DNA of 64,000 nt from a virus. The notes beneath the pieces are model-generated. The model saw nothing but the letters and a program-made list of their open reading frames with translations, had not been told where the DNA came from and made no database searches. Of this stretch, positions 8,881-17,023 are shown in pieces. Each line of letters starts with the position of its first letter. Position 1 is the stretch's first letter. The position numbers were made by a program, and so were the translations under genes. The stretch is taken from positions 124,001 to 188,000 of IMG/VR virus record IMGVR_UViG_3300031857_024884; one strand, given 5' to 3'.

Positions 8881-9087
8881 TTATATAATACCAAGAATTC
8901 GTTTTATCTCTTCTAATTCTTCCGGAGTTGCTTTTAAAATTGCGTCTAATGCTAATCCTTTTGGTGGACCATCTGGTAAATATTCTTTCATAATCATTTC
9001 ACCCTCATCGTTGTATGTAATTTTATTACAACCTTCTCTTGGTGTTCCGTCTGGTTTTAATAAACCGTATTCGTATTCTATTCTCAT
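8881..9087 (-). CDS. hypothetical small acidic protein
   Basis: 68 aa, not recognised. Contains a Gly/Pro-containing N-terminal half (YGLLKPDGTPREG) and a helical C-terminus (TPEELEEIKRILGII). It starts 4 bases after the stop of the tail-fibre-like gene, so the two are probably translated from one mRNA. No membrane segment or motif. Confidence 0.5.
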   Translation of the reverse strand: MRIEYEYGLLKPDGTPREGCNKITYNDEGEMIMKEYLPDGPPKGLALDAILKATPEELEEIKRILGII

Positions 9088-9091
9088 ATTT

Positions 9092-10444
9092 TTAATTTTT
9101 TATAAAATGTAAGTCAACAAAAATTCCACAAGATGTTGGTATTGACATCCAATTAGGGGTTTCCCATTTTATCTGAACTTCGTCATTCACATTTAATGAT
9201 TGTGAAAGACTTGAATTTATTACCGATTGCATTAATGGTGCAGTTCCACTAAATGAAACATTATTTGATAATAAAACATCTGTGTTATTGTTTATTCTAA
9301 AATAAACGGTGGAAAGTTCATTCGAACCTCCGCTACCAAGAGCGTACGTTGTGATTGTACAACCAATTAATGTACAGTTAAAAGGTATATTATATTTGTT
9401 TAATGTTGGACTTGAAAAAAGACTACTCGAACTAACGACAGTAGTATAATAAGTCGATAATTGAGACGGATTTACACTTGTTAATTGTTGTCTAAAAGAA
9501 AATCCTACACCACTATAAGTAATTGAACCTGTTGTTCCTGTAACGACATTTCCACTGTTATCTAAACCTAAATTAATGATTGGACTTCCTCCGCCAATAG
9601 TTCCAATATTAAGTGTTCCACCTATTTTGGTATTTCCTGTAACGTCAAGTGATTCAGTTGGGGTTAAAGTTCCAACACCTATTCTAATGTTATCAACATC
9701 CACAGTTATTGCGCTTAATGAACCAAAATATACATTACCTTGGTCACCATTATTAATAAGTAATGGTGAATTAGATTCGATAAAACTGGTTTTAGCCAAC
9801 GCCATAGTAACTAATCCGTCATTTCTAATGGAAAAATTAGTCGTTCCACTACTATCTTCAACCTTTACTGCGTATTGTGAAGAATCGTTAGTTGTTCCCG
9901 CAATGTGCATTTTTGCAGTTGGGGTGGTAACACCAACTGACCATTCACCACTTGTTAAATCAACAAATGTTTTTTCGTCTGATGAGAATTTTGCCCTTTT
10001 ATTTGGGACTGTGGAACTAAATTTAATATCATTATCAGTCTTAATTTGTGGTGTTATAACTTCTGTTGATGTTACCCCACTATTAAATGTCACTGGTTGA
10101 TATACGGTTCCTCCTGTTACGGTGGGTTGCCAAGTCGCGTTTCCATTACCATCTGAAGTTAGTACATATCCTGGACTGGCCCCAGACATCACTTGCAAAG
10201 TATTTGTTTTTGTTTTTCCTGTAACATCTAAATCTGGATTTATTGTTACCCCAGAATTAAATACGGTTACCCCTGTTACAGTACCCCCACTCAATGGAAG
10301 GTAACCAGTCTCAAATGTTTGAGTTATGGTTGAGAATGGTATATTATATGTTATACCACTATATTCTACGGCAAATAGTGTATCTATTGTAATACCCGTT
10401 AGTGTTATTAATTGTCCTATTGTTTTACCTGTTAAATTTGGCAT
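9092..10444 (-). CDS. tail-fibre-like beta-structured protein
   Basis: 450 aa rich in Thr, Ser, Gly and Asn with many short repeated strands (LDVTGKTK, SLDVTGNTKIGGTLNIG, GVGTLTPTESLDV). Such TG-N-T repeats are typical of trimeric fibres and of Bacteroidetes surface proteins. The segment SGASPGYVLTSDGNGNATWQP is a common fibre motif. The C-terminal ~120 residues look like a compact beta domain, possibly for receptor binding. It sits between terminase and portal genes. A TATTTATA box is upstream. The exact role (tail fibre, whisker or head fibre) cannot be told. Confidence 0.65.
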   Translation of the reverse strand: MPNLTGKTIGQLITLTGITIDTLFAVEYSGITYNIPFSTITQTFETGYLPLSGGTVTGVTVFNSGVTINPDLDVTGKTKTNTLQVMSGASPGYVLTSDGNGNATWQPTVTGGTVYQPVTFNSGVTSTEVITPQIKTDNDIKFSSTVPNKRAKFSSDEKTFVDLTSGEWSVGVTTPTAKMHIAGTTNDSSQYAVKVEDSSGTTNFSIRNDGLVTMALAKTSFIESNSPLLINNGDQGNVYFGSLSAITVDVDNIRIGVGTLTPTESLDVTGNTKIGGTLNIGTIGGGSPIINLGLDNSGNVVTGTTGSITYSGVGFSFRQQLTSVNPSQLSTYYTTVVSSSSLFSSPTLNKYNIPFNCTLIGCTITTYALGSGGSNELSTVYFRINNNTDVLLSNNVSFSGTAPLMQSVINSSLSQSLNVNDEVQIKWETPNWMSIPTSCGIFVDLHFIKN

Positions 10445-10467
10445 TTTTTTACTTTATAAATATTATA

Positions 10468-10914
10468 TTATGGGTCAACAAACAATAAATATTCGTCTTC
10501 ACCTGGTGATAAATAAGTTTCACCGTCAATTAATAATGCGTCAATAATTTCTGGTGTTGGTTCGGGACAATCTACAATTAAATTATCACCATTTTCAGTT
10601 ATTATTGAATCTAAAAATTCTGTTGATAGATAACAAATTTCTATTGGTGTTGGTGTTGGTGTCGGAGTAAAACTCGGAGTTGGTGTTGGTGTTGGAGTCG
10701 GAGGTATTGTTGGTGTTATTGTTGGAGTTGGAGGTATTGTTGGTGTTATTGTTGGAGTTGGAGTTTGACTTGGTCTAGGGATTCTTTCTATCTGCGACTT
10801 AATCGATTCTTTATCGTTAGGTTGTCTAACAACAGTATATATCCCTTGCCCCGGAACGTTTAATTTACTTCCACCAATAAACCTACCTGATTTATTTCTC
10901 CTGATTAAACCCAT
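10468..10914 (-). CDS. hypothetical protein with Pro-Thr repeat stalk
   Basis: 148 aa from the ATG at 10914 (MGLIRRNKSGRFIGG); a start 36 bases upstream would overlap terminase. After a small N-terminal domain there is a TPTPTITPTIPPTP repeat stalk of ~50 residues, then an acidic domain with ICYLSTEFLDSI. Such PT stalks often hold surface-exposed domains apart, so a virion appendage is plausible. The repeat is also visible at DNA level (GTTGGTGTT units, 10650-10760). A TATTTATA element lies just upstream of this start. Confidence 0.55.
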   Translation of the reverse strand: MGLIRRNKSGRFIGGSKLNVPGQGIYTVVRQPNDKESIKSQIERIPRPSQTPTPTITPTIPPTPTITPTIPPTPTPTPTPSFTPTPTPTPIEICYLSTEFLDSIITENGDNLIVDCPEPTPEIIDALLIDGETYLSPGEDEYLLFVDP

Positions 10915-10928
10915 TTTTTGTATAAATA

Positions 10929-12692
10929 TTAACGATGACCAAATAGCCAACCGTATTTCATATAATCTTCTTTTGTATAACTGTTATTTGATGTTGACTG
11001 TCTTTCATTATATACCGGAATTACAGGGTTAAATGATAATTGATTTGACACACTTTCAGTATTACTAACCGACCAAGAATTTAACATAGCCTTTGTTTGT
11101 TCTGTTACTTTTGTTAAACTACTAAAAGAAGATTCCGCAACATATGTTGCCATAGCAATTGACATAATTAAATCGTCATGATGACCTTTTTGATGGTCTG
11201 GTCTTCCGTTAACATAAATGAATGTATTCATTTCGTTAAACAATCTACTACTATATATTTTAAAATCGTGTCTCATTGCCTCCTCAAAAGAAGCAATTAT
11301 TTGAACTCTTTTATTATTGAAGTTTATTCCAGGTATTTTATCTGCGGCATTTGCAACATATTTCCATTTATTCATCATATCCACACCATCAATATATAGG
11401 TTTTTATAACCCATCTCTTGAAGTTTTCTTGATGTTGAAACTCCCATACCTCCTGTAATATCGACAACAATAAAACAGTTGTACATATTTGCCCATTTAT
11501 AACAAACCTCCGCCATATTGTCGGGAGGTAATTTACCAACGTATTCTGCGACTTGTTCTCTTGTATCAAAATCTATGATTTGAAATGAACTAAAATCTTC
11601 GCTATCCCCTCTACTAACATCAACCCCCATTACATATTTGTGACCAACAACGGGTTCTCTCCATATCCATAAAGAATTACCCATCATTTTATTTTCAGGT
11701 TCTCTGACATAAGTTTCATGTATTTTTTGTAAAAGTTTAGAATCAAATACATTATCACCAGAACCTAAGAAATTACACTCCAACTCTTGTGATACTTTTC
11801 GTTTGTCGTACTTTAATTTTTTAACCATTTTTTCAAACCAATCTGAACAAGGTTTGAATCCATCTTGCATTATCTTTTTGGCTTCCTCAAAATTTCTATT
11901 GTTAAATGACTTATCCGACCAATCAATTATCTCCACATTCTTATGGTCGTTTTTATTTAAAAGGTAATGAACAATATCGTCAGTTTTAACAAAATATAAA
12001 TCTTTTGTATATCTTGGGTCTCTAAACCAAAACATTTCAGATACTTTAAAATCGTTTAAATTTCTTAATGCTTGGTCATAAATTTCATAGTAAATTGGGT
12101 CAAATCCGTTAGGAGTTGAAATAACAATAACCTTACCACCTGTTGATAGTGACGCCATACAAGCCGCCCAAAAATCACTATCCGCGTCAATAAACGCCGC
12201 CTCATCAAATATAAGAATTGTTGGTGTAAAACCACGTAAAGCGTCCTTTGATGTCGCAACCGCCTTTACCTCACAACCATTTGTTAATTTATAATGTTTT
12301 TGTGAATTTTTTTCAGGGGCAAAATCAATACCCGTCCATTTAGGCCATTGAGCAACAAACGCCCTTATTTTATTAGCCATCTCTTGAGATGTATCGAGTT
12401 TGTTTGCTATAATAAGAATTTTTTCAGGTTTTGTTTTTTGAGCCAATACTAATTTTTTGGACGCCCATGCCGCGGTAACTGTTGTTACACCAGCTTGTCT
12501 ATATTTCAATGCAATATTTTCATTGTAATTCTCATAGTCTTCTAACAATGAAATTTGGTCAGGAAACAATTCTAACGGTACGTATTTTGAAACCGTATTA
12601 TCGTATGTTTGTAGATATGTTCTTAATGCGTATGTAGTATCCTTATGACACTTTACATATTCCATTAGAACCTGTTCTTTACTTAAACTCAT
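10929..12692 (-). CDS. gp17: terminase large subunit, T4 gp17-like
   Basis: 587 aa, near T4 gp17 (610 aa). ATPase and nuclease that packages DNA into the head. N-terminal ATPase: Walker A-like RQAGVTT (65-71), Walker B ILIFDEAAF (D163-E164), then a coupling motif VISTPNG. C-terminal RNase H-like nuclease: MGVDVSRGDSEDF and the late acidic motif HHDDLIMSIAMA. The Walker A lacks the usual GKT, as in gp17-type terminases. A terminator and then a TATTTATA motif lie upstream, so it heads a new late transcription unit. Confidence 0.95.
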   Translation of the reverse strand: MSLSKEQVLMEYVKCHKDTTYALRTYLQTYDNTVSKYVPLELFPDQISLLEDYENYNENIALKYRQAGVTTVTAAWASKKLVLAQKTKPEKILIIANKLDTSQEMANKIRAFVAQWPKWTGIDFAPEKNSQKHYKLTNGCEVKAVATSKDALRGFTPTILIFDEAAFIDADSDFWAACMASLSTGGKVIVISTPNGFDPIYYEIYDQALRNLNDFKVSEMFWFRDPRYTKDLYFVKTDDIVHYLLNKNDHKNVEIIDWSDKSFNNRNFEEAKKIMQDGFKPCSDWFEKMVKKLKYDKRKVSQELECNFLGSGDNVFDSKLLQKIHETYVREPENKMMGNSLWIWREPVVGHKYVMGVDVSRGDSEDFSSFQIIDFDTREQVAEYVGKLPPDNMAEVCYKWANMYNCFIVVDITGGMGVSTSRKLQEMGYKNLYIDGVDMMNKWKYVANAADKIPGINFNNKRVQIIASFEEAMRHDFKIYSSRLFNEMNTFIYVNGRPDHQKGHHDDLIMSIAMATYVAESSFSSLTKVTEQTKAMLNSWSVSNTESVSNQLSFNPVIPVYNERQSTSNNSYTKEDYMKYGWLFGHR

Positions 12693-12704
12693 AAATCATT
12701 TTTA

Positions 12705-12712
12705 TATAAATA
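12705..12712 (-). promoter_or_regulatory. candidate late promoter element before terminase
   Basis: The coding strand reads TAGTATTTATATAAAA directly after the terminator at 12718-12747 and ~13 bases before the terminase ATG. Terminator followed at once by the motif is good evidence that it starts a new transcript. Confidence 0.55.
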
Positions 12713-12717
12713 CTAAA

Positions 12718-12747
12718 AACCCCCATTTAATTTCTTAAATGAGGGTT
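12718..12747 (-). terminator. terminator between the 539-aa gene and terminase
   Basis: A stem AACCCcCATTTA / TAAATGaGGGTT closes a 6-base loop, with TTTTTAGT following on the minus strand. Confidence 0.75.
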
Positions 12748-12768
12748 AATAAAATTATTAATAGTTAA

Positions 12769-14388
12769 TTAAATATCTAAATCAAAATCCCAACCTGAAT
12801 CAGAATCTTCACTTGACCCATATTGTTTTTTCTTAACATAAGAAGGATTTTGTTCCATCTTCTTTCTAAGTTTTCTTGACTTCTCAACAATACCTTTAAT
12901 ATACATTTCCGCAAATTCAGGTTCTTCTAACCCTAAAGTAAATAATGATTTTGTTAGTCTAAAAAGAACATCCTTATTTTCTTCAGACAAGAACTTTAAT
13001 AAGAACGGAGTCAATTCTCTTTGTTCTGTAACATCGGTTACAACTTTATTGTAAATTTTATAAAATTCAATATAAAATTTTTCACTATATACCAAATCAT
13101 AAGCCTCGGTTTCCAATGACGTAGATGCCTTTTTCGCTAATTGTCTTTGTTCAGGACTTCCTTTACCTCCGGCAGATGTAAAGAACATAATAACACCTTT
13201 AACTAATTCATGAACAAGTAAAGGTAATGTTCCCGCTCTTGCTTGAATTATAAAAGGACCTGACTGACTTTTAGATTGTTGTTTTGGTGGTTCAGGTCTT
13301 TTAGGGGTTTCAGGTTCTTCATCCTCTTCTTCCTCATCCGACCCTCCTTCTTCTGAACCTTGAGATTGTGGTGGCTTAACTTGAATTTGACCAATGTGAC
13401 CACCTCCACCTGCTCCGACACCTCCAATATCATCAAATAACCAATACATATGTAACATTATAGGTTGGATAACATTTGATAGTTCTATAATTCTATCTCC
13501 ATCAGGTAATTCTCTTATCTTATCTTCACAAATATCGTACGCGTTTGCATAATACAATGACATACCTCTTCTAAACATATTGATAATCATTCTTCTCGAC
13601 ACTTCATCAGAAAATTCATTTTTTGCTTTTTCTAATGTTTGTGGTGATATTTGAAATGTTGACTCTACTGCCTGCTTAACTTTTTCTTCATCAACCTCAA
13701 CTCCGGCGGATTCAATATCTCTTTTTAAGTCTTCGATTTTTTGTTGTTTTTCAGCGTCAATATCAGCAAATTTATTTGCAATTTCCTCATCTGATATTTT
13801 TTCAATTTTGTTTTTCATCCCTTTTAGTTTGGATAAAAAACCTGTAGTAAATTTACCGTCTAATTTTAATTTTTTATCAAAAAATTCTCTATCAATACCC
13901 ATAGCTTTCTCAACAGATTCCGTTGCAATCTGTTCAAGTTCTTCTTTGTTTGCCATTTGTAAAGACATCAGTTCTCCCATTAACTCACCAACAACACCCA
14001 TAAAAGTACTAAACGCGGTTCTTGCATCAGTTTTAAGATTTCTATTCGCGATTGTTAAACTACGACTAACACCTGAACTTCTACCTAATAATTCTTCTAA
14101 TCTATTAACCGAATCTTTAAATGCTTCAGAAGTAAAAAAATCTACTTGAGCTTGAGTTAAACCAAATTTACTAAGAGGTAATTCACCCCTTTCAATTTTT
14201 GATTGTAAAGTTCTACTTGGTCTTGCTCCGCCAAGACTTTCAGGGTCAAATGACATCGCGTCTTCCGTAAGAACATTAATTTTATCTAAAAGATTTTTTT
14301 CTTTTTTTGTTAAACCTTCATTGATTAATTTATTATCAAGATTGTTTTTAACTTTTAATATTTTTTCTATTCTGTGATTTAAACTCAT
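12769..14388 (-). CDS. large hypothetical virion protein with a LINE cleavage-type site
   Basis: 539 aa, not recognised. The N-terminus is a basic helix ending DNKLINE-G (E24), the same signature as the capsid cleavage site. The body is helical with long charged heptads (about 120-260), a Pro/Glu/Gln-rich linker (about 330-375, RPEPPKQQSKSQSG) and a second helical domain. There is no membrane segment. It precedes terminase and is followed by a terminator. Likely a structural or head-internal protein; inferred from position and the N-terminal signature. Confidence 0.5.
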   Translation of the reverse strand: MSLNHRIEKILKVKNNLDNKLINEGLTKKEKNLLDKINVLTEDAMSFDPESLGGARPSRTLQSKIERGELPLSKFGLTQAQVDFFTSEAFKDSVNRLEELLGRSSGVSRSLTIANRNLKTDARTAFSTFMGVVGELMGELMSLQMANKEELEQIATESVEKAMGIDREFFDKKLKLDGKFTTGFLSKLKGMKNKIEKISDEEIANKFADIDAEKQQKIEDLKRDIESAGVEVDEEKVKQAVESTFQISPQTLEKAKNEFSDEVSRRMIINMFRRGMSLYYANAYDICEDKIRELPDGDRIIELSNVIQPIMLHMYWLFDDIGGVGAGGGGHIGQIQVKPPQSQGSEEGGSDEEEEDEEPETPKRPEPPKQQSKSQSGPFIIQARAGTLPLLVHELVKGVIMFFTSAGGKGSPEQRQLAKKASTSLETEAYDLVYSEKFYIEFYKIYNKVVTDVTEQRELTPFLLKFLSEENKDVLFRLTKSLFTLGLEEPEFAEMYIKGIVEKSRKLRKKMEQNPSYVKKKQYGSSEDSDSGWDFDLDI

Positions 14389-14395
14389 TTGTATA

Positions 14396-15325
14396 TTATT
14401 TTAACATTCCTTTATTCATTACTTGTTTCATAAACATTGAAAATCCTCCTCCTCTTGCTTCAGGGGCATCCGGGTCTGGGTCATTAAATGGGTCATAATC
14501 AATATCAGGTGTTGGTTCTGTAACAGGTTTTGGTTTTGTATCAGGTTTTGGTGGAGCCTCTAAAGGACTTCTTGCTTCAGGGGCATCCGGGTCTGGGTCA
14601 TTAAATGGGTCATAATCAATATCAGGTGTTGGTTCTGTAACAGGTTTTGTGTCCGGTTCTTTTTCTTTAGTTCCCGGGTAATCCATTTCAAAAATCAATT
14701 TTATAAAATCTCTTTTAGACATTTTTGGATTCATGTTGTCCTCCAATAATTTTGTTATTTGCTTCTCTAATTTACTCTCAAATTGAGGTGAAAGTGTTTT
14801 ACCAAGATTATTTTTATATAGTTGTGCCGCGGTATTTTTTACAATATTTTGATAGTTACTACTTTCTTTAGTTTCTTTCTTTTTTTCTGGTAACTTTTTA
14901 AAATTTGTTTTGTCTGAAAATTCTTTTGCCATTTTACACCATTTTTTTTGTTCTTTTGTTTTTCCATCTCCACATTTTGAGTAGAAATGTTTTTGTTTTT
15001 TTTTGGATTCAAAGGACTCATCCAACTCCTTTTCAGTAATTGCACCTGTTGACGATGTTGTCATTGTAATTTTTTTAGTTGTGGGGTCAACGTGTATACC
15101 TTTTTGAGCTAATTTTTGTTGGTCACCATTGTTTCCAGGGTCAAAAGTTAAATTAGTAACTTCAGTTTTTGTTTCTTCTTTATTTTCTTTCTTTGTCTCC
15201 ATTAATCGCAAATATAATGAATTAATTTGAGACTCTGACAAATCTGATAAAGTTTTTGGTTTTAAACCATACTCCATTAATTTTAACATTTTTTGTTTAG
15301 TTTTCATATACAACGTTTTTTTCAA
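14396..15325 (-). CDS. hypothetical protein with duplicated acidic repeat
   Basis: 309 aa (or 303 aa from an ATG at 15307; both starts overlap the stop of the upstream gene). N-terminal basic helix, then a Cys-containing motif YSKCGDGKTKEQKKWCKMAK (two Cys, 14 apart), then a helical segment. The C-terminal half holds two copies of a 26-residue repeat built on TEPTPDIDYDPFNDPDPDAP, encoded by a 78-bp perfect direct repeat. No function recognised; position among virion genes suggests a structural role. Confidence 0.45.
   Translation of the reverse strand: MKKTLYMKTKQKMLKLMEYGLKPKTLSDLSESQINSLYLRLMETKKENKEETKTEVTNLTFDPGNNGDQQKLAQKGIHVDPTTKKITMTTSSTGAITEKELDESFESKKKQKHFYSKCGDGKTKEQKKWCKMAKEFSDKTNFKKLPEKKKETKESSNYQNIVKNTAAQLYKNNLGKTLSPQFESKLEKQITKLLEDNMNPKMSKRDFIKLIFEMDYPGTKEKEPDTKPVTEPTPDIDYDPFNDPDPDAPEARSPLEAPPKPDTKPKPVTEPTPDIDYDPFNDPDPDAPEARGGGFSMFMKQVMNKGMLK
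14454..14531. repeat. 78-bp direct repeat, copy 1
   Basis: Identical to 14571-14648. The repeats encode the duplicated acidic Pro-rich unit of the 309-aa protein. Perfect identity implies a recent duplication or ongoing homogenisation. Confidence 0.9.
14571..14648. repeat. 78-bp direct repeat, copy 2
   Basis: Second copy of the repeat at 14454-14531, 117 bases apart start to start. Unit gain or loss would keep the reading frame (117 is divisible by 3). Confidence 0.9.
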
Positions 15326-15707
15326 ATTCGAGAATTAAATCTCTTTCGTATAGTTTATTTTTAACAGTTTCTTCTGTTTCTCCAAACCTAAAAACTAATC
15401 TTTTATCAATGTCAAAATTTATACTATCAGATTCGTTTTCCCATCCTAATGCAATTACGTCATCCATAGCGTCAATCATTGAGAAGTAATCCGATTTTTG
15501 AATCACAGACAAAGATACTAAATTATTTTTTAATATCCCAACTTTTTTTACAAAATTTAATTCAGGCGGTTGTGGATAATCATTGGCGGGTTTTGACTCC
15601 CAAGAGTCTCCCCAAATATTTTCTAACGTATCAGAAAAAATAAATTCATATATATTATCTCCTTTATAGTTAGGACCTAATTCATTTATGTAAATTAAAT
15701 AATTCAC
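15297..15707 (-). CDS. hypothetical protein, conserved-looking small domain
   Basis: 136 aa. Begins MNYLIYINELGPNYKGDNIYEFIFSD and contains DAMDDVIALGWENES; the fold looks alpha/beta. I do not recognise a named family. Its start overlaps the stop of the 417-aa gene by 4 bases (ATGA) and its end overlaps the start of the 309-aa gene, so the three are translationally coupled in one operon. Confidence 0.5.
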   Translation of the reverse strand: MNYLIYINELGPNYKGDNIYEFIFSDTLENIWGDSWESKPANDYPQPPELNFVKKVGILKNNLVSLSVIQKSDYFSMIDAMDDVIALGWENESDSINFDIDKRLVFRFGETEETVKNKLYERDLILEFEKNVVYEN

Positions 15708-16957
15708 TTAACTTGTCCCTTTGGAGTAATTAAATATCTTTTATTATTTTGTTCAAATACTATTGTTTTATTTAAAGTTTTACCAACTAATTTTGCTTTT
15801 GGATTTTTTTCGATAAATTTTAAAGTTGCAACTTCTTGAACAACATTTTCAGAAATAGTTTTTATTTTATTTTTTATTTCTTTTTTGTTTTCTTTTTGTT
15901 CTTTAATAACTTCTTTTTCTTTTTTATCGTATTTGAAATAACTTTTTAAAATACTATCAACTTTTGATTCAGAAAATAAACTTTCTACCATTTCTGACAT
16001 AGCATCAGATTCTTCATCAGTTAAATCAGGATGAATTTTTTTTCTTCTTTTTCTAGCACCTCTCATAGTATAGTCTTCATCAAATTCTTCACTCATTTCT
16101 CCTTCAGGAGCTGGTGGAGCTTCTGCAGACACTTCTTCAGGTTCCGGCATTTCCTCATCAGGAACTGATGATTCCTCATCACCTCCAACATTATCCATAT
16201 CTTCCTCACCTTCAAATTTTGCCATAATTTGCTCTTTATCTTCAGGTTCTAAAGAATTTAAATCAAGTGCGGATAAAATTGAATTTATAACATATTTTAT
16301 GTCTTTTGAAGACATAGGATTTTCTTCATCAGAAGCTAACGTTCTTATTTTTTGTGCTAATTTACCTGTTAATTTTTGTATTGTTTTAAATGTAACAACC
16401 TCTTCTTTATCTGTATCATCTTCAGGAGTAGTATCTGTATCCATTTCAGGTTCAGGTAATTCATCAGTTGGAGTTTCTTCAGGTGATGGTTCAGGCATAG
16501 GTTCAGGAGCGGGTGCAGGTGCTGGAGCGGGTGCAGGTGCTGGTGCAGGAGGTGCTTGCTCATTAGCATTTACTTTTAAGTAAAATTTTGTTTCATTATT
16601 ATCACTTTCGTAAAAAAGAGAAACATTTTTATCGTAACCTACATTAGTATTAACTTCTTTAGCAATTAAATTTAATCTTTTCATTGCTTGTGAATACGAA
16701 GAATAATATTTTCTATTTTTCATAGGTTCAATATATTCAAACTCAGATTCATTAATTGCTTTAGTGATAACGTATCCGTTTTTTTCTTTAACGATTTGAT
16801 AATTGTTATTATCACTTAAAGTTTTACGATATTCAATAGATTTATCCTCATTAATAGGGTTTGGTTTATTTTCCTTATATCTTGCAATTTCAAGAATTCT
16901 ATTAATTTTATCCATACCTTGAAGTTTTTCACTTCCAATTGGTTTTAAATTTCCCAT
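15704..16957 (-). CDS. hypothetical virion protein with PINE site and Pro-Ala linker
   Basis: 417 aa. N-terminal helix MDKINRILEIARYKENKPNPINE-D (E37) resembles the head-targeting plus cleavage pattern. A small domain (to ~130) is followed by a PAPAPA linker (~137-155), very acidic regions, and a C-terminal part with KLVGKTLNKTIVFEQNNKRYLITPKGQVK that looks like a small beta domain. No catalytic motif. First gene of the 16957-14396 operon, with a TATTTATA element about 40 bases upstream. Confidence 0.5.
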   Translation of the reverse strand: MGNLKPIGSEKLQGMDKINRILEIARYKENKPNPINEDKSIEYRKTLSDNNNYQIVKEKNGYVITKAINESEFEYIEPMKNRKYYSSYSQAMKRLNLIAKEVNTNVGYDKNVSLFYESDNNETKFYLKVNANEQAPPAPAPAPAPAPAPAPEPMPEPSPEETPTDELPEPEMDTDTTPEDDTDKEEVVTFKTIQKLTGKLAQKIRTLASDEENPMSSKDIKYVINSILSALDLNSLEPEDKEQIMAKFEGEEDMDNVGGDEESSVPDEEMPEPEEVSAEAPPAPEGEMSEEFDEDYTMRGARKRRKKIHPDLTDEESDAMSEMVESLFSESKVDSILKSYFKYDKKEKEVIKEQKENKKEIKNKIKTISENVVQEVATLKFIEKNPKAKLVGKTLNKTIVFEQNNKRYLITPKGQVK

Positions 16958-17023
16958 TTTTTATTTTTTTAAAAAATTATTTTATTATATAAATATACAA
17001 CATACATAAAATGTTTTAATTAG

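Noticed and set aside
9576-10304. Plus-strand frames opposite the fibre gene
   Set aside because: Low-complexity mirror of Thr/Gly/Val-rich repeats; the minus-strand gene explains the region fully.
10650-10760. CRISPR-like or tandem regulatory repeat
   Set aside because: The GTTGGTGTT units simply encode the Pro-Thr stalk in frame; no spacers.
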